Source of the DNA: Roseateles sp. SL47
GTDB taxonomy: Bacteria; Pseudomonadota; Gammaproteobacteria; Burkholderiales; Burkholderiaceae_C
Reading direction: 5' to 3'
Length of the DNA: 64,000 nucleotides
Assembly (NCBI RefSeq): GCF_026625885.1
Contig: NZ_CP113068.1
Location: 5,146,001 to 5,210,000, forward strand
Shown piece by piece: positions 25,198 to 36,578 of the stretch (positions are counted from its first letter, which is position 1; each line of letters opens with the position of its first letter). A program made the position numbers and the translations under genes. A model generated the notes under the pieces. The model saw only the letters and a list, made by a program, of their open reading frames with translations, did no database searches and was not told where the DNA came from.

Positions 25198-26238
25198 ATG
25201 TCCCTGATTCCCTATTCCCTTGCGCGCCCCTTCCTGTTTGGTCTTGATGCTGAACATGCTCACGAAGTGACGCTGGGCACCATCGCCCGCCTCCAGAACA
25301 CACCGGCCCAATGCGCATGGGCCCAGACCCGTGTCAAGGATCCGGTCACCGTCGCCGGCCTGCGCTTCCCCAACCGGATCGGCCTGGCTGCCGGGCTGGA
25401 CAAGAACGGCCGCTGCATCGACGGCCTGGGCGCCATGGGTTTCGGGTTTGTCGAAGTGGGCACGGTCACGCCCAAGGCGCAGCCGGGCAATGACAAGCCC
25501 CGCATGTTCCGCCTTCCCCAGAAGCAGGCGCTGATCAACCGCCTGGGCTTCAACAATGAAGGGCTGGACAGCTTTGTGCGCAACGTCCACCGCTCCTACA
25601 GCTTCCGGGCTGCAGGAGGGCTGCTGGGGCTCAACATCGGGAAGAATGCCGCGACGCCCATCGAGCATGCCGTCGACGACTATCTGCTCGGCCTGGAGGG
25701 GGTGTACCCGCATGCGGACTACATCACCGTCAACATTTCCAGCCCCAACACCAAGAACCTGCGCCAACTGCAGAGCGACGAGGCGCTGGACGCCCTGCTG
25801 GGCCCGCTGCAGACCCGCCGTCTGCAACTGCAGGACAGCACCGGGCGCACGGTGCCGCTGTTCGTCAAGATCGCGCCCGATCTGGACGAGGAGCAGGTGT
25901 CGGTCATTGCCGCCAGCCTGCGCCGCCACGGCATTGATGGCGTGATTGCCACCAACACCACCATTTCGCGTGATGCAGTGAAGGGCCTGCCGCATGCGGA
26001 AGAAACCGGGGGGCTCTCCGGGGCGCCGGTCTTCGAAGCCAGCAATCGGGTGATCCGGCTGTTGCGCTCGGCGCTGGGCCGAGACTTCCCCATCATCGGC
26101 GTGGGCGGTGTGCTCAGCGGCGAAGATGCCCGGGCCAAGCTGCAGGCCGGCGCCGATCTGGTGCAGCTCTACACCGGGCTGATCTATCGCGGTCCGGCCC
26201 TGGTGCCGGAATGCGCAAAGGCGATGGCGCGGCTGTAA
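25198..26238 (+). CDS. pyrD: dihydroorotate dehydrogenase (quinone)
   Basis: PyrD oxidises dihydroorotate to orotate at the inner membrane with FMN and quinone. The 346-residue protein is class 2: an N-terminal amphipathic helix region ([21 protein letters not shown]), [32 protein letters not shown], the FMN/substrate block [13 protein letters not shown] with the catalytic serine, [10 protein letters not shown], and [27 protein letters not shown]. The ATG directly follows a plausible leader. No other pyr genes adjoin it. Confidence 0.95.
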   Translation: MSLIPYSLARPFLFGLDAEHAHEVTLGTIARLQNTPAQCAWAQTRVKDPVTVAGLRFPNRIGLAAGLDKNGRCIDGLGAMGFGFVEVGTVTPKAQPGNDKPRMFRLPQKQALINRLGFNNEGLDSFVRNVHRSYSFRAAGGLLGLNIGKNAATPIEHAVDDYLLGLEGVYPHADYITVNISSPNTKNLRQLQSDEALDALLGPLQTRRLQLQDSTGRTVPLFVKIAPDLDEEQVSVIAASLRRHGIDGVIATNTTISRDAVKGLPHAEETGGLSGAPVFEASNRVIRLLRSALGRDFPIIGVGGVLSGEDARAKLQAGADLVQLYTGLIYRGPALVPECAKAMARL

Positions 26239-26648
26239 GACGTCTCAGCCAGCGGCCCAAGTGACCAACCCGGGTCGGCCCGGGCGGTTCCGCATTGGCC
26301 CACCCGGGCGCCAGGTCCGGCCGCCGCAACCCAACGCTGATTCCAGCCCTGATGAGCAAGGTGCGGCTCCGTCAGACTCGGGCCATGCGCCTGATCCATT
26401 ACCTCGCCCTCAGCTCGAAATGTTCACCGGCGTGATGTACCTCGCGGCGGTGGTGGCCCGCCTGATCGGGCTGACCCTGCTGGACCATTCCCGGGAAGGG
26501 CGTCACCGGCTGGGGCGCTCACCGGCAGCGCGCAGGCCCCTTGTGACAGCCGGTGAAGCGGACGTGCCCGAGGACCCCACCCGCAGGGACCGCTGAACAC
26601 ACAGCCGAACACACAGCCTCAGCGCCCATCCCTTGGGCCCACGCGATC
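26239..26648. other. 410-bp gap between pyrD and parC
   Basis: No recognised gene lies here. One plus-strand frame (26261-26596) is open for 111 codons but has Pro/Arg-rich, family-less composition typical of chance high-GC frames. Its internal segment MFTGVMYLAAVVARLIGLTL could be a membrane helix, so a short protein starting near 26420 is conceivable but unsupported. Confidence 0.4.
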
Positions 26649-28976
26649 TCAGGCCGGCAGCACCCGCATGACCTTCTGCAGGCCTTCCACCACCTTGCCC
26701 TTTTTGGCTCGCTTGCCGGCGTGGCCGGCGAGGGCTGCGCCCTTGAGCACTTCCTCCTTGGCCTTGCCGCCTCGGCCGCTGCCCTGCACCAGCAGCGCCT
26801 GGGCAAACGCCGCCACACTGATCAGCGCATCCTTGGCTTCCAGATCCATCAGGGTGAGGCCTCGGCCCCCCTTGGGCTGATGCTTCAGCTCGTCCATGGG
26901 GAAGGTGAGCATCCGACCGTTCAAGGTCAGGCAGGCCAGTTGATGGGCGCCCGCCGGCACCACCGCAGGCGGCAGGGGCAGTTCCTGCCCTTCCAGGCTC
27001 AGGAAGCTCTTGCCCGCCTTTTGACGGCCCACCAGGTCGCCCACTTCAGCCACCAGGCCAAAGCCGCCCGTACCCGCCAGCACCAGACGCTGTGATGCCG
27101 CGCCTGCGAAGTAATGGGCGATTTGAGTGCCGGACTCCAGCTCAATCAGCGTCGTGATCGGCTGCCCGTCGCCACGGCCGCCCGGCAGCGCCGACACGGG
27201 CACCGAATAGGCCCGGCCGTTGCTGCCCAGCACCACCAGCGGGTCTACCGTACGGCATGGGAAGACGCCGTAGAGCGAATCGCCGGACTTGAAGGCCAGC
27301 GCCGCCGGATCCACCTCGTGCCCCTTGAGCGCACGCACCCAGCCCTTCAGGCTGACCACCACCGTCACCGGCTCGTCCACGATGCGGACTTCGGCCACGG
27401 CGCGCTTGTCTTCCTGGATCAGCGTGCGGCGCTCGTCGCCAAACTGCTTGGCATCGGCCTCGATTTCCTTGACCACCGTGCGGCGCAGCGACGCCGGGTT
27501 GGACAGGATTTCTTCGAGCTTGGTGGCTTCCTCGCGCAGTTGCTTGAGCTCCTGCTCGATCTTGAGGAACTCCAGTCGCGCCAGTTGGCGCAGCCGGATT
27601 TCCAGGATGTCTTCCGCCTGCCGGTCGCTGAGCTTGAAGCGCTCGATCAGGGCGGGTTTGGGCTCATCCGAATTGCGAATGATCCGGATGACTTCGTCGA
27701 TGTGCAGCAGGATCTGATGGCGGCCTTCCAGCACATGGATCCGGTCACGCACCTTGTCCAGACGGTGCTGGGTACGGCGCGTCACGGTGCCAAGGCGGAA
27801 CTGCAGCCATTCCGTCAGGATGGTGCGCAGCGTCTTCTGCATCGGCCGGCCATCCCCCCCCACCATCGTGAGGTTCAGCGACGCCGACGTTTCCAGGCTG
27901 GTGTGCGCCAGCAGCGTGTTGATCAGGTCCTGCTGGTCGATGGTGCGGCTCTTGGGCTCGATCACCAGACGCACCGGCGCGTCCTTGCTGGATTCGTCCC
28001 GCACCTTATCCAGCACGGCCAGCACGGTGCCCTTGAGCTGCAATTGCTCCGGCGTGACCGTCTTCTTGCCGGCCTTCACCTTCGGGTTCGTCAGCTCTTC
28101 GATTTCTTCCAGCACCTTCTGGGCGCTCACCCCGTGTGGCAACTCGTTGACCACCAGCTGCCACTGGCCCCGCGCCAGGTCTTCGATCTTCCAGCGGGCC
28201 CGCAGCTTCAAACTTCCGCGGCCATTGCTGTAGGCGGTGCGGACCTCTTCGGCGGAGCTGATCAGCTGGCCACCGCCCGGGTAGTCCGGGCCGGGCAGCA
28301 GGCTGAACAATTCGTCGTCGCTGAGCTTGTCGTTCTTCAGCAGCGCCACGGCCGCTGCCGCCACTTCCCGCAGGTTGTGGCTGGGCACTTCGGTGGCCAT
28401 GCCGACCGCAATGCCGGAGGCGCCGTTGAGCAGCACAAACGGCAGGCGGGCCGGCAGTTCCTTGGGCTCTTCAAACTCGCCGTCGTAGTTGGGCTGGAAA
28501 TCAACCGTGCCCATGTCCAGCTCGTCCAGCAGCAGGCGGGCATAGGGCGACAACCGGGCTTCCGTGTAGCGCATGGCGGCGGCACCGTCACCGTCGCGGC
28601 TGCCGAAGTTGCCCTGGCCGTCAATCAGCGGATAGCGCTGGCTGAAGTCCTGAGCCATGCGCACCAGCGCGTCATATGCGGCCTGGTCTCCGTGCGGATG
28701 GTATTTACCCAGCACATCACCCACCACCCGGGCACTTTTCACCGCCTTGGCTCCACCCGTCCCGGCGAAGGCCAGGCCCATGCGTTCCATGGTGAAGAGG
28801 ATGCGGCGCTGCACCGGCTTCTGGCCGTCGCTGCAGGCCGGCAGGGCACGGCCCTTCACCACCGACAGCGCGTATTCGAGATAGGCCTGCTGGGCATATT
28901 GCGCCAGCGTCAGCGAATCCCCCGAGGGAGTGTTGCCCGTGGGCTTGGGATCGAAGTCAAACGTCTCTTGGGTCAT
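26649..28976 (-). CDS. parC: DNA topoisomerase IV subunit A
   Basis: ParC is the DNA-cleaving subunit of topoisomerase IV, which decatenates daughter chromosomes. The 775-residue protein has [29 protein letters not shown] near the start, the [26 protein letters not shown] block and the active tyrosine in [13 protein letters not shown]. The C-terminal third forms the usual blade repeats. The length is close to E. coli ParC. The ATG at 28976 is chosen; a GTG three codons earlier is possible. It is the last gene of the run parE, acetyltransferase, transglycosylase, parC. Confidence 0.95.
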   Translation of the reverse strand: MTQETFDFDPKPTGNTPSGDSLTLAQYAQQAYLEYALSVVKGRALPACSDGQKPVQRRILFTMERMGLAFAGTGGAKAVKSARVVGDVLGKYHPHGDQAAYDALVRMAQDFSQRYPLIDGQGNFGSRDGDGAAAMRYTEARLSPYARLLLDELDMGTVDFQPNYDGEFEEPKELPARLPFVLLNGASGIAVGMATEVPSHNLREVAAAAVALLKNDKLSDDELFSLLPGPDYPGGGQLISSAEEVRTAYSNGRGSLKLRARWKIEDLARGQWQLVVNELPHGVSAQKVLEEIEELTNPKVKAGKKTVTPEQLQLKGTVLAVLDKVRDESSKDAPVRLVIEPKSRTIDQQDLINTLLAHTSLETSASLNLTMVGGDGRPMQKTLRTILTEWLQFRLGTVTRRTQHRLDKVRDRIHVLEGRHQILLHIDEVIRIIRNSDEPKPALIERFKLSDRQAEDILEIRLRQLARLEFLKIEQELKQLREEATKLEEILSNPASLRRTVVKEIEADAKQFGDERRTLIQEDKRAVAEVRIVDEPVTVVVSLKGWVRALKGHEVDPAALAFKSGDSLYGVFPCRTVDPLVVLGSNGRAYSVPVSALPGGRGDGQPITTLIELESGTQIAHYFAGAASQRLVLAGTGGFGLVAEVGDLVGRQKAGKSFLSLEGQELPLPPAVVPAGAHQLACLTLNGRMLTFPMDELKHQPKGGRGLTLMDLEAKDALISVAAFAQALLVQGSGRGGKAKEEVLKGAALAGHAGKRAKKGKVVEGLQKVMRVLPA

Positions 28977-29046
28977 CGGGTTCACCGGCCGGGCCGGTCA
29001 TCTGGATCTGGGTCTGGCGCCACCTGGTGTCAGGCAGCGGATGAAT

Positions 29047-29745
29047 TCATGGGGCGTCCACCGGCTGGAGCGTCATCTGCTGCGCCTGGGCGCCCATGCG
29101 CCGTTGCAGCAGGGCCCAGTACAGCTCCAGGACCAGGTGGACATGCGCCTGGGTTTCGTCGATGTCGGGCACGCCCCCGCCCGCGCGGCGGACGGGGGCT
29201 TCACCGGCGTTCCACGCGGCCAGGGCGCCGTCGATGCGCCCGAAGCGGCGGATGAGATCGGCCAGCATGCGTGCGCCGATCAGAATGTTGGTGCGGGCTT
29301 CCAGCAGCGCGGAGGGCCGGCGCAGTTCATCGGATGTGCCATACCGCTGGGCGCTGACCAGGGTGAGCTGCATCAGCCCCGTGGCGCCGCGTGGAGAGAC
29401 CGCATCGCTGCGAAAGCCCGACTCCACCGCAATGATGGCCTTGAGCAGTTCCATGTGGACGCCGGTCTGGGCCTCGGCCTCACGCAGATAGGGCGTCACC
29501 GCTTTCACTTCCGGCGCGATGTCCAGCCAGGTCAGCAGCCGCGAACCGTTGTCCGTCTTGCCGGGCACCCGCTGGGTGGGGCTGGCCGCCGAAAAGATCG
29601 GTTGATAGCGGGTGTCGACGCGGGTTGGTGCGAAATGGGCCGTGCCGTTGCCATCCACATAGCCCCAGAGTTCAGCACGCCCCGCCTGCGCCTGCAGCGA
29701 CAGGCCGGCCAGGGACAGCAGCACGGCCGCTCGGGTCAAGGTCAT
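29047..29745 (-). CDS. lytic transglycosylase, SLT domain
   Basis: The 232-residue protein has a signal peptide (first about 21 residues, LSLQAQA cleavage), a short beta segment (ELWGYVDGNGTAHFAP, like DUF4124) and an SLT domain from about residue 90. The catalytic glutamate is in IIAVESGFRSDAVSPRGATGLMQL, with NILIGARMLADL and ALAAWNAGEAPV following. Such enzymes cleave peptidoglycan glycan strands in the periplasm. Its ATG overlaps the stop of the upstream acetyltransferase (ATGA), and parC follows after 70 bp. Confidence 0.88.
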   Translation of the reverse strand: MTLTRAAVLLSLAGLSLQAQAGRAELWGYVDGNGTAHFAPTRVDTRYQPIFSAASPTQRVPGKTDNGSRLLTWLDIAPEVKAVTPYLREAEAQTGVHMELLKAIIAVESGFRSDAVSPRGATGLMQLTLVSAQRYGTSDELRRPSALLEARTNILIGARMLADLIRRFGRIDGALAAWNAGEAPVRRAGGGVPDIDETQAHVHLVLELYWALLQRRMGAQAQQMTLQPVDAP

Positions 29746-30284
29746 GACGGCTCCCTTCCCTGCGCCTGGCGCGATTCGAATTCGCGGCGCAGCAGCGACA
29801 TCACGATGAGATCGTCGAAGACCTCGGCGCCCTCCGGGCCCACCTCGCCTTCGATCCGCACGGATTCCCTCAGGCGGCCTTCTTCCACAAAGCCTTCACT
29901 GACATACAGCTGCCGGGCGTGCTCATTGCGGCCTTTGACATCCAGCCAGAAGCGGTGCGCGCCCAGCTGGGCAAAGGCCAGGGTCTTGAGCTTGCGTACG
30001 CACGCCCGGCCCACGCCCAGCCCCTTGGGCAGCAGCACGATGCGCTTGAGCTCCACCGACCGGTTGGGGCTGCGGCAGCCTTGCAGAATCACGAAGCCGG
30101 CGCTGGTGGCGTCCAGCTCCACGATGAAATGGCGCGCATCCGGAAATCGCACGGCGCCTTCGTGCTGGGTCCGCTCCCACGGCGTGATGAACGGGCGGTT
30201 GGCGGCGTCCTGCTCCACCCCCACGACGAAGTCCAGGTCGGACAGCATCGTCGGGCGCAAGGTGACCCGGGTGTGGAGCGTCAT
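29742..30284 (-). CDS. GNAT family N-acetyltransferase
   Basis: The 180-residue protein fits the RimJ/RimL-like GNAT group: VTLRPTMLSDLDFVVGVEQD at the start, VELKRIVLLPKGLGVGRACVRKLKTLAF as the acetyl-CoA pyrophosphate loop, and FWLDVKGRNEHARQLYVSEGFVEEGRLRE near the end. It transfers an acetyl group from acetyl-CoA to an unknown amine, perhaps a protein N-terminus. The ATG at 30284 is 16 bp after the parE stop, and its own stop overlaps the transglycosylase ATG, so all lie in one operon. Confidence 0.85.
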   Translation of the reverse strand: MTLHTRVTLRPTMLSDLDFVVGVEQDAANRPFITPWERTQHEGAVRFPDARHFIVELDATSAGFVILQGCRSPNRSVELKRIVLLPKGLGVGRACVRKLKTLAFAQLGAHRFWLDVKGRNEHARQLYVSEGFVEEGRLRESVRIEGEVGPEGAEVFDDLIVMSLLRREFESRQAQGREPS

Positions 30285-30300
30285 GGCCACGCCGCTGTGC

Positions 30301-32289
<1,989 letters not shown>

Positions 32290-32656
32290 GGGGCGGGATT
32301 CTAGGGGAGCTGCAAGGCGGCCGCAGCTTGTCGGCCGGCCGGGGTGAGGAAGGAATTGGCCTTATCGAAAGGCAGGGCCCATGCGTCCTTCCCCTGGTAG
32401 CCCCCACGGCACGCCGGTTCTTGGCGCAGACAGCGGCCATCACAGCACGGCGCAGGGCGGCCAGGGAGGAATTCAGTCCTGGAAGCAGGGAAAAGCAAGC
32501 CGTGGCATCGTCAGTCCCAACCAGCGCAGCCGACCCTAACCGCTGCGTTACCGAACCCGTCCGAGGGCGCTGTTCAGAACATGCGGTTACTTCGATTCCC
32601 GATGTACGGTTACATGCTGTCGTAGCATCGGCGGCTGGTTTCAAGGTTCCCGCCTG
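32290..32656. other. divergent promoter region between parE and amidohydrolase gene
   Basis: No gene was recognised in this gap. Its right half repeats the heptamer cggttac (near 32582 and 32607), within 70 bp of the amidohydrolase start, and composition there is less GC-rich, so a promoter or activator site is possible. No clear sigma70 pair was identified. Confidence 0.4.
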
Positions 32657-34231
32657 ATGTTCAAGTCCCTTCGATTCGCGGCCGCTCTGCTGGCCCCACG
32701 GGTTGGCGCCGCAGCCCGCACCCGCATCGCCGCTGCGGCCGCCCGGACGGGCACCGCCCTGCTCGCCCTGCTCGGTCTGCTCGGCCCACTCAGCCTCGCG
32801 GTTGCGGTGGCCCCGGCTGCAGCCGCCGACTTCAAGGCCAGCCCGGAAATGGCCATCGAGCTGCGCCATGCCCAATGGTTTGATGGCGACAAGCTGCAGC
32901 GCGGCTCGCTTTACATCGAAGACGGCGTCTTCACCGCCCAACGGCCCAAGAAGGTCAACCGGATGATGGAGTTGCGGGGCCAGACGCTGGTGCCGCCGCT
33001 CGCAGAAGGCCACAACCACAACCTGCAGAGCGCCTGGGGGCTGGAGCGCTTCGGCCAGGACTATCTGCGCGACGGTGTGTTTTATGCCGCCATGCTGTGC
33101 GCCGACCCTGCCGCCATCGACCCCATCCGCAGCCGCATCGACCAGCCGGACGCTCCGGATGTGCTGTTTGCCACCGCCTGCATCACCTCGTCCGACGGCC
33201 AGCCGCTGGCCATGCTGCAGTCGGCCCAGCCCCCGATGACGCTGGACCAGATCGTGGACAAGGCGGTGCTGGTCATGGACATCCCGGCGGATGTCGCCCG
33301 CAAATGGCCACTGGTGCGGGAGCGCAAGACCGATCTGGTCAAGGTCATCATGAGCTATCACGACCGCCCGGAGCTGCGCGAGCAGCCGGACCAGCGCGGC
33401 AAGCTGGGCGTGACCCCCGAGGTGATGGCGGAAGTGGTGAGGCTGGCCCATCAGGATGGCCTGCGGGTGGTGGCCCATGTGGAAAGCGCCCGCGATTTTG
33501 AAGCGGCCGTGCGGGCTGGCGTGGACTTCATCGCCGAGTTGCCGGGGTATTTCCCACAGCATGGGGAAGCCCCGGAAACCCATGAGATCCCGGCGGAAGT
33601 GGCCGTGATGGCGGCCGAGCGCAAGATTGGCGTCATCACCGCGACGGTGGCCACGCAGTTGTTCCAGCTGTCGCCGGAACTGCAGGCCCGCATTGAAGAC
33701 GTGCAAAAGCGCAATCTGGCCCGGCTGAAGGAAGCCGGTGTCCGGCTGCTGGTGGGCTCCGACCTGTTCACCGGCAATGCCTTGAGTGAAGTCCATCACC
33801 TCGACGCTCTGGGCGTGCTGGACAGACCCACCCTGCTTCGCATGGCCACGCAGGACACCCCCCGGGCGCTGTTCCCCAAGCGCAAGCTCGGCTGTTTCGC
33901 CCCTGGCTGCGAAGCCAGTTTCCTGGTGCTCAATGCGAATCCGCTGGAAGATCTGTCCGCACTGGACAAGCCCTTGCTGCGCATCAAGCAGGGCCGCGTG
34001 CTGACCCAGCTGGACGACGTGGCGGCCACCGCCGGCAATGACAACACCCTGGCGGAGGGTGAGGCGGCGCACCGGGCCTCGGCGAAGTCATCGCGGTCCA
34101 GCAAGTCCTCCAAATCGGGCAAGACGGCGAAATCCGGCAAAGCCGCCGCCGCCGGCAGCAAGAGCAGCACAGCGGCCAAGACCAGCAAAAGCACCACCAG
34201 CAGCAAGGCCAAGAAGTCCTCCGGCGAGTGA
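32657..34231 (+). CDS. exported amidohydrolase with Ser/Lys/Ala-rich C-terminal tail
   Basis: The 524-residue protein has a long N-terminal basic and hydrophobic signal region (first about 57 residues, ending AAAADFKA) and an amidohydrolase-superfamily core. Metal ligands are suggested by EGHNHNL (an HxH motif), HVESARDFEAAV and GSDLFTGNAL. This class hydrolyses C-N or C-O bonds; the substrate is unknown. From about residue 465 comes a 60-residue tail made almost only of Ser, Lys, Ala, Thr and Gly (SSKSSKSGKTAKSGKAA), like histone H1 tails. That is odd for an exported enzyme and could bind DNA, polyanions or the cell wall. The downstream MFS gene is 92 bp away. Confidence 0.78.
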   Translation: MFKSLRFAAALLAPRVGAAARTRIAAAAARTGTALLALLGLLGPLSLAVAVAPAAAADFKASPEMAIELRHAQWFDGDKLQRGSLYIEDGVFTAQRPKKVNRMMELRGQTLVPPLAEGHNHNLQSAWGLERFGQDYLRDGVFYAAMLCADPAAIDPIRSRIDQPDAPDVLFATACITSSDGQPLAMLQSAQPPMTLDQIVDKAVLVMDIPADVARKWPLVRERKTDLVKVIMSYHDRPELREQPDQRGKLGVTPEVMAEVVRLAHQDGLRVVAHVESARDFEAAVRAGVDFIAELPGYFPQHGEAPETHEIPAEVAVMAAERKIGVITATVATQLFQLSPELQARIEDVQKRNLARLKEAGVRLLVGSDLFTGNALSEVHHLDALGVLDRPTLLRMATQDTPRALFPKRKLGCFAPGCEASFLVLNANPLEDLSALDKPLLRIKQGRVLTQLDDVAATAGNDNTLAEGEAAHRASAKSSRSSKSSKSGKTAKSGKAAAAGSKSSTAAKTSKSTTSSKAKKSSGE

Positions 34232-34323
34232 TCCAGCCCCAGGGAAGCGCCGCGCCCCGATGCCGCCAGGGACTCGTCGTCCAGGTGTCACCTCGACGGG
34301 CCAACGGACGCTACAGTTGGTTC

Positions 34324-35568
34324 ATGAGCTCACCGCCCGCCCCTCCCGCCACCGCCCGCAGCGGTGCCCCGCTCAGCCTGCAGCAGGTGCTGCTGTGCGG
34401 CGCCGCCATCGTGACCTTGTCCATGGGCATCCGCCATGGCTTCGGCCTGTGGCTGACGCCCATCACGGTGGAGCGCGGTTGGACGCGGGAAGCGTTTTCG
34501 CTGGCGCTGGCCGTGCAGAACCTCGCCTGGGGCATGGCCGGGCCGATCGCCGGCATGCTGGCCGACCGTTTTGGCGCGATGCGTGTGCTGGTGGTCGGCG
34601 CCCTGCTCTATGCCGCCGGCCTGGCACTGATGGCGGTGGCCACCACCACCGCAGGCTTCCTCGGCAGTGCCGGGCTGCTGATCGGTCTGGCGCAGTCCGG
34701 CACCACCTATGCCGTGGTGTATGGGGTGATCGCACGGCAGATTGCCCCCGAGCGGCGCTCCTGGGCCATGGGGGTGGCCGCTGCGGCCGGATCCTTCGGC
34801 CAATTCCTCATGGTGCCGGTGGAGAACTGGCTGATCGGCCACACCGGCTGGCAGAACGCGCTGTTTGCACTGTCGCTCGCGGCCTGCCTGATCATTCCGC
34901 TGGCCTTCGGGCTCCGGGAGCCGGAAACAGCCCGAGGCGCCGGCAGCCATCATCAGAGCGTAGGCGAAGCGCTGCGCGAGGCCTTTGGCTACCGCAGCTT
35001 CCAGTTGCTGATGCTGGGCTATTTCGTCTGCGGCTTCCAGGTGGTGTTCATCGGCGTGCACATGCCGAGCTATTTGAAGGATCACGGCCTGTCGCCCCAG
35101 GTCGCCACAGTCGCCCTGGCGCTGATCGGCCTTTTTAACGTGATCGGCACCTACACCGCCGGCACCCTGGGACAGCACCTGCCCAAACGCTATGTGCTGG
35201 CAGCCATCTACGGGTTGCGGTCGGTGGCCATCCTGATTTTCCTGCAGGTGCCGCTGACACCCTGGAGCGTCTACATCTTCTCGGCGGTGATGGGGGTGCT
35301 GTGGCTCTCCACGGTGCCGCCCACCAATGCCATCGTGGCCCAGATCTTTGGCGTGCAGCACATGTCCATGCTGGGCGGCTTTGTGTTCTTTAGCCATCAG
35401 ATCGGCAGCTTCCTCGGTGTGTGGCTGGGCGGCAGGCTCTATGACGCCACCGGCAGCTATGACGTGGTCTGGTGGCTGGCCATCGCGCTGGGTGTGATGG
35501 CCATGCTGGCCAACCTGCCGGTGCGCGAGGGCGCCATCGTCCGGGCGCCGCGAGCGGCAGCAGCATGA
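34324..35568 (+). CDS. MFS transporter
   Basis: The 414-residue protein has about twelve hydrophobic helices and major facilitator features. A GMLADRFGAMRVLVVGAL block between helices 2 and 3 matches the family signature loop. It resembles the oxalate/formate or monocarboxylate porter group (SMGIRHGFGLWLTPITVERGWTREAFSLA). The substrate is unknown; the preceding exported amidohydrolase could supply one. The ATG at 34324 was chosen as the start of similarity. Its stop overlaps the region from which the miniprotein starts. Confidence 0.86.
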   Translation: MSSPPAPPATARSGAPLSLQQVLLCGAAIVTLSMGIRHGFGLWLTPITVERGWTREAFSLALAVQNLAWGMAGPIAGMLADRFGAMRVLVVGALLYAAGLALMAVATTTAGFLGSAGLLIGLAQSGTTYAVVYGVIARQIAPERRSWAMGVAAAAGSFGQFLMVPVENWLIGHTGWQNALFALSLAACLIIPLAFGLREPETARGAGSHHQSVGEALREAFGYRSFQLLMLGYFVCGFQVVFIGVHMPSYLKDHGLSPQVATVALALIGLFNVIGTYTAGTLGQHLPKRYVLAAIYGLRSVAILIFLQVPLTPWSVYIFSAVMGVLWLSTVPPTNAIVAQIFGVQHMSMLGGFVFFSHQIGSFLGVWLGGRLYDATGSYDVVWWLAIALGVMAMLANLPVREGAIVRAPRAAAA

Positions 35569-35571
35569 GCC

Positions 35572-35607
35572 ATGAGCACCATGAGCACCATGAGCACCAT
35601 GAGGACC
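35572..35607. repeat. 9-bp tandem repeat at start of miniprotein gene
   Basis: Three copies of atgagcacc and a fourth, atgaggacc, follow each other, each supplying an in-frame ATG. Copy-number change would add or remove three residues and a start codon without shifting frame. Confidence 0.9.
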
Positions 35608-35742
35608 TGGCGCACCTGGAGGACCTGGTTGCCATGGCTGATGCGCCTGGCCGCGCTGCTGGTGCTGGCGCTGGTTTTCCTGGCCTACGCCCAGCCTTCA
35701 CTGATGCAACACTTGGCAGATCAGATCTGGGCCTGCTTCTAG
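35572..35742 (+). CDS. 56-residue single-pass membrane miniprotein
   Basis: An ATG at 35572, four bases after the MFS stop, opens a 56-codon frame. It begins with three MST repeats (encoded by a 9-bp DNA repeat), continues MRTWRTWRTWLPWLMRL, then a hydrophobic helix (about residues 27-41, AALLVLALVFLAYAQ), and ends LMQHLADQIWACF. The C-terminal ending with Trp and Cys resembles small proteins I recall from Burkholderiales, so the frame looks real, though any of four in-frame ATGs could be the start. An overlapping frame from 35565 (MSHEHHEHHEHHE) is less likely. Confidence 0.55.
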   Translation: MSTMSTMSTMRTWRTWRTWLPWLMRLAALLVLALVFLAYAQPSLMQHLADQIWACF

Positions 35743-35774
35743 GCCGCTTACATAACAGCTAGGGTGGAGACAAC

Positions 35775-36578
35775 ATGGTCGTGATCATCACCGGCGCCTC
35801 GGACGGCATCGGCGCGGAACTGGCCCGCCAATGGGCTCAGCGGGAAGGATCCAAACTGTCCCTGGTGCTGGCAGCCCGCAGCGCCGACAAGCTGGCCGCC
35901 GTGGCCGCGGAATGCCAAGCCCTGGGCGCCCGCACGCTGGTGCAGCCCTGCGATGTGGAAGACCCGCTCGCCTGCCAGGCGCTGGTCCATGCTGCCCTGG
36001 GCGCATTCGGCAGCATTGATGTACTGGTCAACAATGCCGGCATGTCGGCCCACGCCCTGTTCGATGAGGTCAAGGATCTCGCCTGGTATCAGCAGCTGAT
36101 GCGGATCAATCTGTGGGGCTCCGCCTGGGTCACCCAGGCCGCCCTGCCCGCCATCAAGGCCAGCCGCGGCCGGATCGTGGCCGTGTCCAGCCTGGCCGGT
36201 TTGCTGGGCATTCCCGGACGCACCGCCTACAGCGCCACCAAATTCGCCATGACCGGCTTCTTCGAGGCCCTGCGGACCGAAGTGGCGTCGCATGGCGTCA
36301 GCGTGACGATTGCCTACCCCGGGGTGGTGAACACCCAGATCCGCCACCGGGGATTCAATGCCCGTGGTGAAGCCTCCGGGCATAGCAGCATGGACGAGCG
36401 CGGCGCCATGAGCGTGCAGACCTGCGCCCGGCTGATTCTGGACGGCACCCTGGCCCGGGAGCGGGACATCGTGATGACCGCCAAGGGCAAGCTGGGCCGC
36501 TGGCTGAAGCTGCTGGCCCCGGGTCTGGTGGACCGTTTGGCCCTGAATGCGCTGAAGCGGGAGCAACGCCCTCAATGA
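35775..36578 (+). CDS. short-chain dehydrogenase/reductase
   Basis: The 267-residue SDR has the NAD(P)-binding ITGASDGIGAELA at residues 5-17, the NNAG motif (DVLVNNAGMSAHALF), the catalytic serine (VAVSSLAGLLGIPGR) and the YSATKFA tyrosine-lysine pair. It likely reduces or oxidises a lipid or steroid-like carbonyl; the substrate is unknown. The ATG has GGAG upstream. Its stop overlaps the ATG of the following methyltransferase gene (ATGA), so the two are co-translated. Confidence 0.88.
   Translation: MVVIITGASDGIGAELARQWAQREGSKLSLVLAARSADKLAAVAAECQALGARTLVQPCDVEDPLACQALVHAALGAFGSIDVLVNNAGMSAHALFDEVKDLAWYQQLMRINLWGSAWVTQAALPAIKASRGRIVAVSSLAGLLGIPGRTAYSATKFAMTGFFEALRTEVASHGVSVTIAYPGVVNTQIRHRGFNARGEASGHSSMDERGAMSVQTCARLILDGTLARERDIVMTAKGKLGRWLKLLAPGLVDRLALNALKREQRPQ

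Noticed and set aside
26261..26596. A 111-codon frame between pyrD and parC
   Set aside because: No family, no ribosome site and Pro/Arg-rich composition; kept only as a comment in the gap entry.
27114..29255. A 713-codon plus-strand frame opposite parC
   Set aside because: parC is certain on the minus strand and the opposite frame has no family features.
34038..35138. A 366-codon plus-strand frame overlapping the amidohydrolase tail and the MFS gene
   Set aside because: It is a shifted frame over two recognised genes, with Pro/Arg/Ala shadow composition.
35565..35762. An overlapping frame starting MSHEHHEHHEHHE after the MFS gene
   Set aside because: The His/Glu run is the same 9-bp DNA repeat in another frame, and the rest lacks the hydrophobic helix and conserved-looking end of the 56-residue frame.
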